From JBLHGN01 sp047616325 (GTDB taxonomy: Bacteria; Pseudomonadota; Gammaproteobacteria; Pseudomonadales; Cellvibrionaceae), in NCBI GenBank assembly GCA_047616325.1, contig JBLHGN010000070.1:1-13937 (forward strand): 13,937 nucleotides of DNA, written 5' to 3'. Both the position numbers and the translations under genes were made by a program. Shown here one piece after another: positions 5,846 to 13,439 of the stretch (positions within the stretch are counted from its first letter, which is position 1; each line of letters opens with the position of its first letter). Below the pieces are notes generated by a model. The model ran no database searches, was not told where the DNA came from, and worked only from the letters and a program-made list of their open reading frames with translations.

Positions 5846-7489
5846 CTAAAGGCGATGATTGGTCTCATTAAACCGTTGAATAAGCGTGCGGGTAGATGAA
5901 TCCCAGTCGGAGGGTATATCCGTTGTGTCGATGGCCGTAGCTACGTGCGTACCCAACAATTTGCCCAGTTCTACGCCCCACTGGTCAAAGGAGTTGATGT
6001 TCCAAAGCACGCCGAGTGTGAACACCTTATGTTCGTAAGCCGCAATAAGCGCTCCCAGTGTTTCAGGGTTTAAATCTTCCATTACAATGGTTGAGCTGGG
6101 GCGATTGCCGGGGTGTACTTTATGGGGTGCGATAAAACCGATTTCGGTATCGTTTAAGCCCTGGGCTTTAAGTTCTGCCTTGGATGTTTCAAGATCTCGA
6201 CCACTCATGAGTGCTTGGCTTTGTGCTATGCAGTTGGAGAACAAAAATTTGTGCTGATGGCCCAGGGGATGGTGGGCTTTCAGCACAGCAATGAAGTCGA
6301 TGGGGGCGACGATCTTGCCTTGATGAAGCAATTGGTGAAACGAGTGTTGTCCGTTGGTGCCTTCGGAGCCCCAAAGTACCGAACCTGTTTGATAGTCGAC
6401 CTTGTTCCCCTCGCGAGTGACGGACTTGCCGTTGCTTTCCATTTCCAGTTGCTGCAAGTACGCCGGTAGCATTTGCAGGTGGTAGGCGTAGGGCAAAATG
6501 GTTTGACTGATACTGCCCATGACATTGCTGTACCAAAAAACGATCAGCGCCATAAGTGCGGGAATGTTGCGCTCCAAAGGGGCTTCGCTAAAGTGTTGAT
6601 CCATCAAACCCGCACCGCGGCGCAATTTGTTGAAGTTGTCCATGCCAACGGCGAAAGCGATGGGCAAGCCGATCGCGGACCAAAGCGAATAACGGCCCCC
6701 TACCCAGTCCCATATGGGGTAGATGTTTTCGGCCGAAATGCCAAATTCCACGGCCTTGTCAACTTTGGAGGATATGGCGACGAAATGTTTGGTAAGGTCG
6801 CCTGCAGAGCAACCGTTTTTTAACATCCATTGGCGCGCAGTCAGCGAGTTTTCAAGCGTTTCCAGGGTAGAAAAGGATTTTGACGCTATCAGAAAGAGTG
6901 TTTTTGCTGGGTCTAGGGTGGCAGTGAGATCGCTGATCTCGGCACCGTCAATGTTGGCGATAAAGTGCACTTTGACATGACCGGTATGAAATGGCGTTAG
7001 GGCCTTAGTTACCATGCGTGGCCCCAAATCTGAACCGCCGATGCCGATATTCACTACATCGGTAATTTTATCCCCTTTAAAGCCCTTCCATGCGCCAGTA
7101 AAAACAGAGCTCACCAGGCCGCTCATTTTCTCGATGGTCTCAGCCACGGCTTTATGTTCGTCAGTTTTGGGCTCTCCCTGGAACCGCAAAGCAGTATGTA
7201 GCGCCGGTCGGCCTTCGGTATTGTTAATCACGTCACCGCGATACATTCGTTTTATTGCGCCGCGCAAGTCAGCTTGTTCAGCCACCGACATTAGCAGTGC
7301 GAGCGCTTCGTCGTCCAAATGGTTTTTGGAGTAGTCAAGTTGCAGGCCAGCTGCAGAGACGCTGTGACGTGAAGCTCTGTTGGGGTCGTTTTCAAAAAGC
7401 GACTTTAAACTAATGTCTTCCCAGCGGCTTTTTTGCTCTAGGATTGTCGACCAGTTGCTGTAAAGATCAGAAAGTGTTGTCGATGTCAT
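5846..7489 (-). CDS. pgi: Glucose-6-phosphate isomerase
   Basis: Pgi interconverts glucose-6-phosphate and fructose-6-phosphate in the cytoplasm. With the start at 7489 the protein has 547 residues, close to the 549 of the E. coli enzyme. The SIS-fold signatures are intact: NIGIGGSDLGPRMV, the DWVGGRYSLWSAIG signature, MESNGKSV with catalytic Glu at about 351, GTNGQHSFHQ with the catalytic His at about 382, and SFDQWGVELGK with the catalytic Lys at about 510. An in-frame ATG at 7513 would add eight residues, but it has no ribosome binding site. ATG 7489 has AAGGT about seven bases upstream and gives the standard N-terminus, so I prefer it. The gene lies 46 bases downstream of ispB on the same strand and is probably cotranscribed with it. 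A terminator follows. Confidence 0.96.
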   Translation of the reverse strand: MTSTTLSDLYSNWSTILEQKSRWEDISLKSLFENDPNRASRHSVSAAGLQLDYSKNHLDDEALALLMSVAEQADLRGAIKRMYRGDVINNTEGRPALHTALRFQGEPKTDEHKAVAETIEKMSGLVSSVFTGAWKGFKGDKITDVVNIGIGGSDLGPRMVTKALTPFHTGHVKVHFIANIDGAEISDLTATLDPAKTLFLIASKSFSTLETLENSLTARQWMLKNGCSAGDLTKHFVAISSKVDKAVEFGISAENIYPIWDWVGGRYSLWSAIGLPIAFAVGMDNFNKLRRGAGLMDQHFSEAPLERNIPALMALIVFWYSNVMGSISQTILPYAYHLQMLPAYLQQLEMESNGKSVTREGNKVDYQTGSVLWGSEGTNGQHSFHQLLHQGKIVAPIDFIAVLKAHHPLGHQHKFLFSNCIAQSQALMSGRDLETSKAELKAQGLNDTEIGFIAPHKVHPGNRPSSTIVMEDLNPETLGALIAAYEHKVFTLGVLWNINSFDQWGVELGKLLGTHVATAIDTTDIPSDWDSSTRTLIQRFNETNHRL

Positions 7490-7535
7490 ACAATTACCTT
7501 TTTTGGTTTCCATCTTCGGAAGGTTTGAATGCTTT

Positions 7536-8498
7536 TTAGTGGGCGCGCTCTACCGAGAATACGGCCAGTTCGGCCAGTGCCCTGCTTATATCTGAGCTTG
7601 GAAATCTAGCGGCAATCTCCAGCGCGAAGTTCGAATGTTCGCGAGCTTTCTGTTTGGCGTAATCCAAACCCCCAGAGGTTTTTACGACAGTAAGAATCTG
7701 GTCAAGTTTCTCTCGCTCACCATTCTTAATGGCCTTGCGAATCAAGTTTCTGTCGTCATTGCCACAGCGAGACATTGTGTATATCAGGGGAAGAGTGGGT
7801 TTGCCTTCGGCGAGGTCGTCACCTACGTTTTTCCCTAGCGTTGCAGCGTCGCCTTCGTAATCGAGCGTGTCGTCGATGAGTTGAAAGGCAAGGCCGAGGT
7901 GAAAGCCGAAGCGCTTAGCCAGTTCTCGCATCTCTTGCGGCGCATTTGCCAGCACAGCAGCGGTTTCACAGGCTGCCTCAAATAGAGCCGCAGTCTTCTT
8001 GTGAATTACCATCATATAGTTGGCTTCACTGACGTCGGGATTTTGGGCGTTTACTAGCTGCTGAACTTCACCTTCAGATATAACGTTGGTGGTGTTAGAT
8101 AGAATGGACATTATTTCCATGTCGCCAATTGCCACCATCATTTGAAATGCGCGCGAGTATAAAAAGTCACCGACGAGCACGCTGGGCGCGTTGCCCCATT
8201 TTGCATTGGCTGTTGCATGCCCCCGCCGAAGTGATGAAAGGTCTACCACGTCGTCGTGCAGTAGTGTAGCGGTGTGAATGAATTCAATAATGGCGGCCAG
8301 ATCAACGTGGTGTTTGCCCTGATATCCTAGAGTCTTCGCGATTAAGAGTACCAACAAAGGGCGTAGGCGCTTACCTCCAGCATCTACTATATAGTGGCCG
8401 ATGTTCTCTACCAAACCAACATCAGAGTGCAGTTGTTCGATAATGGTTTTGTTGACGTCTTCAAGGTCGGCCTGAACTACCGTGTTGAAGGAAGGCAT
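7536..8498 (-). CDS. ispB: Octaprenyl (polyprenyl) diphosphate synthase
   Basis: IspB elongates farnesyl diphosphate with isopentenyl diphosphate to make the long chain of the respiratory quinone. The 320 residues align with the family throughout: GGKRLRP at 41-47, the first aspartate-rich motif DDVVD at 82-86 followed by RRG, KTAALFEA near 168-175, the second motif DDTLD at 209-213, and the GDDLAEGKPTLPL segment from 227. The chain length (C8 or C9) cannot be read from sequence alone; octaprenyl is the usual gammaproteobacterial product. The ATG at 8498 has GGAG about six bases upstream. The gene is divergent from rplU, the usual arrangement, and has a good sigma-70 promoter 70-100 bases upstream. 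Pgi follows 46 bases downstream. Confidence 0.94.
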   Translation of the reverse strand: MPSFNTVVQADLEDVNKTIIEQLHSDVGLVENIGHYIVDAGGKRLRPLLVLLIAKTLGYQGKHHVDLAAIIEFIHTATLLHDDVVDLSSLRRGHATANAKWGNAPSVLVGDFLYSRAFQMMVAIGDMEIMSILSNTTNVISEGEVQQLVNAQNPDVSEANYMMVIHKKTAALFEAACETAAVLANAPQEMRELAKRFGFHLGLAFQLIDDTLDYEGDAATLGKNVGDDLAEGKPTLPLIYTMSRCGNDDRNLIRKAIKNGEREKLDQILTVVKTSGGLDYAKQKAREHSNFALEIAARFPSSDISRALAELAVFSVERAH

Positions 8499-8566
8499 GG
8501 TTTGCTCCGTAGGCTGTGTAGACGGGAGGCATTAAGTAAATTCGGGGGGTAGAAATTTCGAGGGGG

Positions 8567-8595
8567 ATGCTAGGGGGCGCACACCCGCGTGTCAA
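8567..8595 (-). promoter_or_regulatory. Sigma-70-type promoter for ispB
   Basis: On the minus strand a perfect TTGACA (8595-8590) is followed after exactly 17 bases by TAGCAT (8572-8567), four of six matches to TATAAT. Transcription would begin near 8560, giving an untranslated leader of about 60 bases before ispB. No other sigma-70 candidate of this quality was found in this intergenic region. Confidence 0.65.
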
Positions 8596-8754
8596 GTGCC
8601 GAGACGGTTCTTATTGGAGGGTTTAGAGTTATTTTTACGATTCGTTGATATTCTTCTCCTACATGACATCCGCCATTCATTAGGTCTTGCTTCTGGGGTG
8701 CGTCTCGGTTAAAGTTGGCGCCCCTTGGAGTCTATCCAACCGATGCAAGCTCTG

Positions 8755-8782
8755 TTGTCGACTTTTCCGCTAGTTTCATACT
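8755..8782 (+). promoter_or_regulatory. Candidate promoter for rplU
   Basis: TTGTCG (8755-8760) and CATACT (8777-8782) are 16 bases apart, each four of six matches to the sigma-70 consensus. Transcription from here would give a leader of about 140 bases that contains the inverted repeat at 8821-8883. TATAAG at 8843-8848 is an alternative -10 but lacks a good -35. Confidence 0.3.
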
Positions 8783-8820
8783 CGCTATGAGCTTGTAGGT
8801 TTGAGGCATAAAAGCCCAGT

Positions 8821-8883
8821 GTAATTCAGAAAATATCTGCTGTATAAGGGCTTGTGGCCTTAAACGCGATGTTTCTGAATTGC
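8821..8883 (+). promoter_or_regulatory. Inverted-repeat leader upstream of rplU
   Basis: AATTCAGAAA (8823-8832) is perfectly complementary to TTTCTGAATT (8872-8881). A T-G wobble and a G-C pair extend the stem to 12 bp. Inside the loop TAAGG (8845-8849) can pair with CCTTA (8858-8862), giving a stem-on-stem shape that ends about 36 bases before the rplU ribosome binding site. Ribosomal protein operons often use such leaders for feedback control; that function is inferred here. Confidence 0.45.
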
Positions 8884-8928
8884 GATGTGGCTGCTTCGTA
8901 TCGTCCAATTCAACTTTTGGAGCACGTT

Positions 8929-9240
8929 ATGTACGCAGTAATAGCCGCCGGTGGTAAACAGCACCGTGTAGTAGAGGGCGATGTTCTTCGCCTAGAAAAA
9001 ATTGAAGTAGCAACTGGTGAAAATGTAGATTTTGACCAGGTGTTGATGGTTGCCAATGGCGATGATTTAAAAATCGGAGCCCCTTTGGTTGAGGGCGCCA
9101 AGGTCACAGCCGAGGTGCTGAGTCATGGTCGCGCTGATAAAGTAAAAATTGTTAAGTTTCGTCGTCGTAAGCACTCCTTGAAGCGTCAGGGTCACCGTCA
9201 GTGGTATACAGAAGTTAAAATCACGGCAATTTCGGGCTAA
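8929..9240 (+). CDS. rplU: 50S ribosomal protein L21
   Basis: L21 is a large-subunit protein that binds 23S rRNA. The 103 residues match the E. coli length and the family pattern: MYAVIAAGGKQHRVVEGD at the N-terminus, a Lys/Arg-rich VKIVKFRRRKHSLKRQGHRQ segment near 76-95, and a C-terminal TEVKITAISG. An in-frame ATG at 8854 would add 25 residues of unrelated sequence. ATG 8929 has GGAG six bases upstream and gives the standard start. rpmA follows 56 bases later with no terminator between them, so the two are cotranscribed. Confidence 0.97.
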   Translation: MYAVIAAGGKQHRVVEGDVLRLEKIEVATGENVDFDQVLMVANGDDLKIGAPLVEGAKVTAEVLSHGRADKVKIVKFRRRKHSLKRQGHRQWYTEVKITAISG

Positions 9241-9296
9241 AATTTAGCGCACTTACTTAAAGATAGTTAATGTAGAAAGGTTTAGAGGAATAGGTC

Positions 9297-9554
9297 ATGG
9301 CTCACAAGAAAGCAGGCGGTAGTACCAGTAACGGTCGCGATTCCGAAAGTAAACGCTTAGGTGTTAAGCGTTTTGGTGGTGAGGTTGTACTTGCTGGCAA
9401 CATTATTGTGCGTCAGCGCGGTACCAAGTTTCATGCGGGAACAAACGTAGGTATGGGCAAAGACCATACCTTGTTTGCCAAAGCAGAGGGCGCGGTAAAG
9501 TTTGAAGTTAAAGGTGACAAAGGTCGTAAGTACGTAAGTATCGTGAGCGCCTAA
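9297..9554 (+). CDS. rpmA: 50S ribosomal protein L27
   Basis: L27 reaches the peptidyl-transferase centre of the large subunit. The 85 residues equal the E. coli length. The protein begins MAHKKAGGSTSNGRDSESKR and continues with LGVKRFGGE and the RQRGTKFHAG and GMGKDHTLFA motifs, all invariant in the family. There is no N-terminal cleavage extension of the Firmicutes type. AGAGGAATAGG lies just upstream of the ATG. A strong terminator 31 bases after the stop marks the end of the rplU-rpmA unit, although partial readthrough into obgE is possible. Confidence 0.98.
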   Translation: MAHKKAGGSTSNGRDSESKRLGVKRFGGEVVLAGNIIVRQRGTKFHAGTNVGMGKDHTLFAKAEGAVKFEVKGDKGRKYVSIVSA

Positions 9555-9585
9555 GGCCAGCGAAACGCTTTGACAGAAATCATCA

Positions 9586-9617
9586 AAAAGCCCTGCTACT
9601 TCGGTAGTGGGGCTTTT
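9586..9617 (+). terminator. Rho-independent terminator after rpmA
   Basis: A 14-bp stem (9586-9599 with 9604-9617, including two G-T wobbles) is capped by a TTCG tetraloop and ends in TTTTGTTGTTTAT. The UUCG loop makes a very stable hairpin. It should reduce transcription from the abundant ribosomal protein unit into obgE. Confidence 0.9.
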
Positions 9618-9699
9618 GTTGTTTATGGGTGGTTGATAGCTTAAGGTAGTCAACTGTTCGCGGTTTTGCCTTTTTAGTGTATTTATTTTAGGGTATTAA

Positions 9700-10893
9700 A
9701 TGAAATTTGTAGATGAAGCGCCCATAGTGGTTCACGCTGGCAAGGGTGGCAGTGGTTGCTGCAGTTTTAGGCGGGAAAAATACATCGAATACGGTGGCCC
9801 CAACGGTGGCGATGGGGGTGACGGTGGCAGCGTCTATCTAGAGGCCGACGAAAACCTTAATACCTTAGTGGATTATCGCTATCAAAGACATTATCAGGCT
9901 AAAAATGGAGAGGGTGGCCGGGGTAGGGAGATGACCGGCAAAAAAGGTGATGATCTGGTGCTGAAAGTGCCTGTGGGTACAACTGTGCTAGATGAGGATA
10001 GTGGTGAGCCGGTTGGCGATTTAACTAAGCACGGGCAGCTGCTGCTGATTGCTCAAGGTGGATTTCATGGTATAGGCAACTCACGTTACAAGTCGAGCGT
10101 CAATAGATCGCCGCGGCAAACCTCGTCAGGTTCCGAGGGTGAAATTAAAAACCTTAAGCTCGAGCTCAAAGTATTGGCCGATGTGGGAATGCTGGGTTTG
10201 CCCAATGCCGGCAAGTCAACCTTCATTCGCGCAGTTTCTGCCGCTGAGCCAAAAGTCGCTGACTACCCTTTTACAACCTTAATACCAAGCCTTGGTGTGG
10301 TGAAGGTGCAGGAGTATCGCAGCTTTGTTATTGCCGACATTCCTGGGCTTATCTCTGGCGCGTCAGAGGGCGCAGGTCTGGGAATTCGATTTTTAAAGCA
10401 TTTAACCCGCTGCCGTGTCTTATTGCACTTGGTTGATTTGTATCCTATAGACGGTTCGGACCCCGCCGACAATGCTGTGTCTATTGCAAATGAGGTGCAA
10501 AGCTTTAGTGAAGCCCTTGCACGACGCGAGCGCTGGCTGGTGTTGAACAAGTCGGACCTGATTGATGAAGAAGAAATAGAAAAGCGTAAAGCCGCAATAG
10601 TGACTGCGCTAGATTGGCAGGGGCCTGTCTTTGTGGTTTCGGCTATTGCCAAAAAAGGCACCGTTTATCTTTGCGAAAAAATTCTTGATTATCTCGAGGA
10701 GCGGTGGCAGCTCGAAAAGCAAGATGCTGAAGTTGCAGAGTTTGAGAGAGATTTGCAGCTTCAAATGCAAAGTCAGGCAAGAGAAAGGATTGATTCTCTG
10801 CGCGGAGGCAAAACAAAAAACATAGACGAGGACGAGGACGAGGACGACTTTGACGACGACGATTACGACGTCGACGTAGAGTATGTGCGTTAG
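9700..10893 (+). CDS. obgE: Obg-family GTPase, ribosome assembly
   Basis: This GTPase binds the large ribosomal subunit and links assembly to growth and stress control. The 397 residues show the glycine-rich Obg domain (about 1-158, with GGPNGGDGGDGGSVY at 32-46) and then the G domain. G1 is GLPNAGKST (166-174), switch I YPFTT (189-193), G3 DIPG (213-216), G4 NKSD (283-286) and G5 SAI (314-316). A charged linker precedes a strongly acidic tail (about 377-394) encoded by GAC/GAG repeats. AGGG lies about eight bases before the ATG. The gene follows rplU-rpmA as in most bacteria but after a terminator, so it may have its own weak promoter in the 82-base gap. The acidic tail is common in proteobacterial members. 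Confidence 0.96.
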   Translation: MKFVDEAPIVVHAGKGGSGCCSFRREKYIEYGGPNGGDGGDGGSVYLEADENLNTLVDYRYQRHYQAKNGEGGRGREMTGKKGDDLVLKVPVGTTVLDEDSGEPVGDLTKHGQLLLIAQGGFHGIGNSRYKSSVNRSPRQTSSGSEGEIKNLKLELKVLADVGMLGLPNAGKSTFIRAVSAAEPKVADYPFTTLIPSLGVVKVQEYRSFVIADIPGLISGASEGAGLGIRFLKHLTRCRVLLHLVDLYPIDGSDPADNAVSIANEVQSFSEALARRERWLVLNKSDLIDEEEIEKRKAAIVTALDWQGPVFVVSAIAKKGTVYLCEKILDYLEERWQLEKQDAEVAEFERDLQLQMQSQARERIDSLRGGKTKNIDEDEDEDDFDDDDYDVDVEYVR

Positions 10894-10902
10894 CGAACCA
10901 TA

Positions 10903-10923
10903 AAAAGGGCAAAATGCTCTTTT
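10903..10923 (+). terminator. Weak hairpin after obgE, possible partial terminator
   Basis: AAAAGGGC (10903-10910), loop AAAAT, GCTCTTTT (10916-10923) forms an 8-bp stem with one G-T wobble, ten bases after the obgE stop. The tail continues GGGTGTT with no T-run beyond the stem, so termination is likely incomplete. Confidence 0.4.
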
Positions 10924-11051
10924 GGGTGTTAATTGCTAGTCGATGGGGGAATATATTAAGATTCAGAGTGAAAAAGCCCTCGCTGGTGGCACGCCAACTA
11001 GAAAAAGAAAGGTACAATAACTAACGGATCTACAGTTGAAGAAGTTGGGGT

Positions 11052-12173
11052 ATGAGCAAGCGACAACAAATTAAGCAAAGTCGGCGTTGGGTCATTAAAA
11101 TTGGCAGCGCCCTATTAACGGATGACGGCCGTGGCTTAGACCGCGAATCCATCGGTATTTGGGTAAAGCAAATAGCCGCGCTAAGTAAGCGTGGCTATGA
11201 GATTGTTTTGGTCTCCTCCGGCGCGGTGGCGGCAGGTATGACTCGTCTCGGATGGAAATCCCGCCCCAAGGCTATTCACGAGCTGCAAGCCTGTGCCGCT
11301 GTAGGGCAGTCAAATTTGGTGCAGGCCTATGAGCAGGAATTTCAAAAATATAATTTGAAAACGGCTCAGGTCTTGCTCGATCACGACGATCTCTCTAATC
11401 GACAGCGTTATTTGAATGCCCGTTCAACCCTTAAAACGCTCACCAGTTATGGCGTAATTCCCATAGTTAACGAAAACGATACGGTAGTAACGGACGAGAT
11501 TCGTTTTGGGGACAATGACACGCTCGGCGCCCTGGTTGCCAATCTCATTGAGGCAGATACTTTTTGTATTCTTACCGATCAGAACGGCATGTATGACAGC
11601 GATCCGAGAGTGAATGCGCTTGCAAAAATAATTCGCGAGCGCTCGGCGATGGATTCCGAACTCGACGATATGGCCGGTTCCGGCGGCCTGCTTGGGCGCG
11701 GCGGTATGATTAGCAAGGTGCGGGCTGCGCGTTTGGCTGCGCGTTCCGGTGCCAATACGGTTATTGTTGGTGGCCGAATATTTGAGGCCATTGTCCGCGT
11801 TGCGGCGGGCGAAAGCCAGGGCACATTGCTGTATGCTGGCCAGCAGCCACTTGCGGCAAGAAAGCGTTGGCTCGCGGGGAATTTACAGGCCCGCGGCGTA
11901 GTAGAGCTGGACGACGGTGCTGTGAGAGTGCTTAGGGATAAAGGGAAGAGCCTACTTCCCGTCGGCGTTAAATCTGTCGTGGGTTACTTTACTCGCGGAG
12001 AAATGATTGTGTGTCGCGACGGTTCTGGTCGTGAAATTGCGCGAGGCTTAGTGAATTACAATAGCGACGACGCGAGAAGGATTATGGGCAAAACATCGAG
12101 TGAATTCGAGAGGCTGTTGGGTTACAAAGACTTCGATGAGTTGATTCATAGGGACAACTTAGTCCTCACCTGA
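11052..12173 (+). CDS. proB: Glutamate 5-kinase
   Basis: ProB phosphorylates glutamate to gamma-glutamyl phosphate, the first step of proline synthesis. The 373 residues contain the amino-acid kinase domain. VIKIGSALLT is at 14-23, VSSGAVAAG at 54-62, the glutamate-binding NENDTV at 140-145, FGDNDTLGA at 152-160, the LTDQNG nucleotide-binding loop at 174-179 and GRGGMISKVRAA at 215-226. A C-terminal PUA domain (about 275-373, with SLLPVGVKSVVGYFTRGE) follows, as in E. coli. A GGGG ribosome binding site lies just before the ATG. TACAAT at 11013-11018 is a possible -10 box but lacks a clear -35. The obgE-proB order is common in gammaproteobacteria; proA is not in the window. Confidence 0.96.
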   Translation: MSKRQQIKQSRRWVIKIGSALLTDDGRGLDRESIGIWVKQIAALSKRGYEIVLVSSGAVAAGMTRLGWKSRPKAIHELQACAAVGQSNLVQAYEQEFQKYNLKTAQVLLDHDDLSNRQRYLNARSTLKTLTSYGVIPIVNENDTVVTDEIRFGDNDTLGALVANLIEADTFCILTDQNGMYDSDPRVNALAKIIRERSAMDSELDDMAGSGGLLGRGGMISKVRAARLAARSGANTVIVGGRIFEAIVRVAAGESQGTLLYAGQQPLAARKRWLAGNLQARGVVELDDGAVRVLRDKGKSLLPVGVKSVVGYFTRGEMIVCRDGSGREIARGLVNYNSDDARRIMGKTSSEFERLLGYKDFDELIHRDNLVLT

Positions 12174-12232
12174 TACATGGCAGATAAATACAATTTGAGA
12201 GCTGCAGCAGAGTTAGGGTGCTATCTGCAAGG

Positions 12233-12272
12233 TAAGTGCTTTGAAAAAGCCCCCAAGTTTACTTATTTTTTT
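12233..12272 (+). terminator. Probable terminator after proB
   Basis: TAAGT (12233-12237) pairs with ACTTA (12261-12265). A smaller hairpin, GCTTT-GAA-AAAGC (12238-12250), is nested inside, and seven Ts follow immediately (12266-12272). The stems are short and interrupted, so this is less certain than the other terminators, but the position and T-run fit. Confidence 0.45.
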
Positions 12273-12280
12273 ATAAAAAC

Positions 12281-12369
12281 ATGACATTACAGTCATTATT
12301 GCTTGCGCAAGCTAGGCTTATTGGCGCACCTGTTTTCTCGAATCAGCACACATCTATTTTGATCAAAAT
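12281..12369. promoter_or_regulatory. Cluster of three palindromes upstream of the HisC-like gene
   Basis: Three symmetric elements lie in 90 bases: ATGAC-ATTACA-GTCAT (12281-12296), the perfect 12-bp palindrome GCTTGCGCAAGC (12301-12312), and the perfect 14-bp palindrome ATTTTGATCAAAAT (12356-12369), which ends 14 bases before the start codon. None has the T-run of a terminator, so they look more like operator sites. The last would overlap the ribosome landing zone. No regulator is identifiable. Confidence 0.4.
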
Positions 12370-12383
12370 GTCGACCTAATTTT

Positions 12384-13439
12384 ATGTCTATTTTTAAACC
12401 ACATCTTTATAAAATGAGTGCCTACAAACCGCCACTAGAAGGTCGGGACCCCAAGCAGCATATGCTTTTGGATTTTAATGAGCGCACTTTGCCGGTAAGT
12501 AAAGAAGTGCAGCAGGCGCTTATCGATTATATCCAGGACGGGCGAATGCAGATGTACCCTTCTTACGGCAATATCGTAGAAAGAATCGCCCACTATATCG
12601 GAGTGCCGGCCGATCAGGTAATGATTACCAACGGCTCTGACCAGGGCATTGAGCTTATTTTTAGGGCGGTCAGCCGGCCGGGAGATGAAGCAATTATACC
12701 TGCCCCCACTTTTGCTATGTACAATCAGTGTGCAAAGGTTGAGGGGTTGCTTGTTAAGGAGCCTCACTACTCCAAGGAGAAGGGCTTTCCTGTCGAGGAC
12801 GTTATAGCCGTAGTGAGTGAAAAAACCCGCATTATTTGTATCGCTAACCCCAACAACCCCAGTGGTGTAGGTATTGCCAGGGAAGCTGTCCTCCAAATTG
12901 CGCGATCTGCACCCAAGGCTGCAGTATTGGTAGATGAGTGTTATTTTGAATATTCTCAGCAGACTGTCGTGGACTGCATCGCAGAATATCCGAACGTGGT
13001 TGTCACGCGCACATTTTCTAAAACCTGGGGCATTCCGTCTTTGCGTTTTGGTTACTTAGTGGCATCGACAGAAAATATAGCGGCGCTGCTCAATATGCGT
13101 GGCCCCTACGATATCAATCAATTGGCCGTCGTTGCCGTCGGCGCCGCCTTGGATTATCCCGCATACACCGAAAATTACGTTAAAGAAGTGATGCAAGCGT
13201 CAAAGCCACTGCTCGAACAATTCTTGGATGCAAACAATGTCTCGTACTGGCCCAGTCAGGCGAACTTCATATGGGCCTTCCCACCAAATGCGGAGATGTT
13301 GGAGCGTTGCCTGGTGGGTGAGGGTATTCTGGTTAGGGCCAAAAAAGATTTTGCTGGCAATATTGGTCTCAGAATTACTTTGGGTTCGCTTGAGCAAACC
13401 AGAGGTCTAATATCCGTGTTAGAAAAGGTAATGGTATAG
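12384..13439 (+). CDS. HisC-like PLP-dependent aminotransferase (histidinol-phosphate aminotransferase family)
   Basis: This is a fold-type I aminotransferase of 351 residues with the HisC pattern. LDFNERTLP is at 29-37, the cofactor loop TNGSDQGIEL at 82-91, NPNNPSG at 155-161, VDECYFEY at 183-190, and the Schiff-base lysine at 213 within TFSKTWGIPSLRFGY. R221 may bind the PLP phosphate. It transfers an amino group between glutamate and an imidazole or aromatic keto compound. No other his gene is near, so the substrate could be imidazole-acetol phosphate, an aromatic keto acid or something else. ATG 12384 leaves the family-like FKPHLYKMSAYKP N-terminus intact, but no Shine-Dalgarno sequence is visible before it or before the later ATG at 12414. 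The gene stands alone after a probable terminator and behind a palindrome cluster, suggesting separate control. Confidence 0.85.
   Translation: MSIFKPHLYKMSAYKPPLEGRDPKQHMLLDFNERTLPVSKEVQQALIDYIQDGRMQMYPSYGNIVERIAHYIGVPADQVMITNGSDQGIELIFRAVSRPGDEAIIPAPTFAMYNQCAKVEGLLVKEPHYSKEKGFPVEDVIAVVSEKTRIICIANPNNPSGVGIAREAVLQIARSAPKAAVLVDECYFEYSQQTVVDCIAEYPNVVVTRTFSKTWGIPSLRFGYLVASTENIAALLNMRGPYDINQLAVVAVGAALDYPAYTENYVKEVMQASKPLLEQFLDANNVSYWPSQANFIWAFPPNAEMLERCLVGEGILVRAKKDFAGNIGLRITLGSLEQTRGLISVLEKVMV

Noticed and set aside
7490..7513. Upstream ATG of pgi adding eight residues
   Set aside because: No ribosome binding site before 7513, while the sequence between the two ATGs contains AAGGT correctly placed for 7489.
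8854..8928. 25-residue N-terminal extension of L21
   Set aside because: Unlike any L21 N-terminus; ATG 8929 has a good GGAG site and gives the standard 103 residues.
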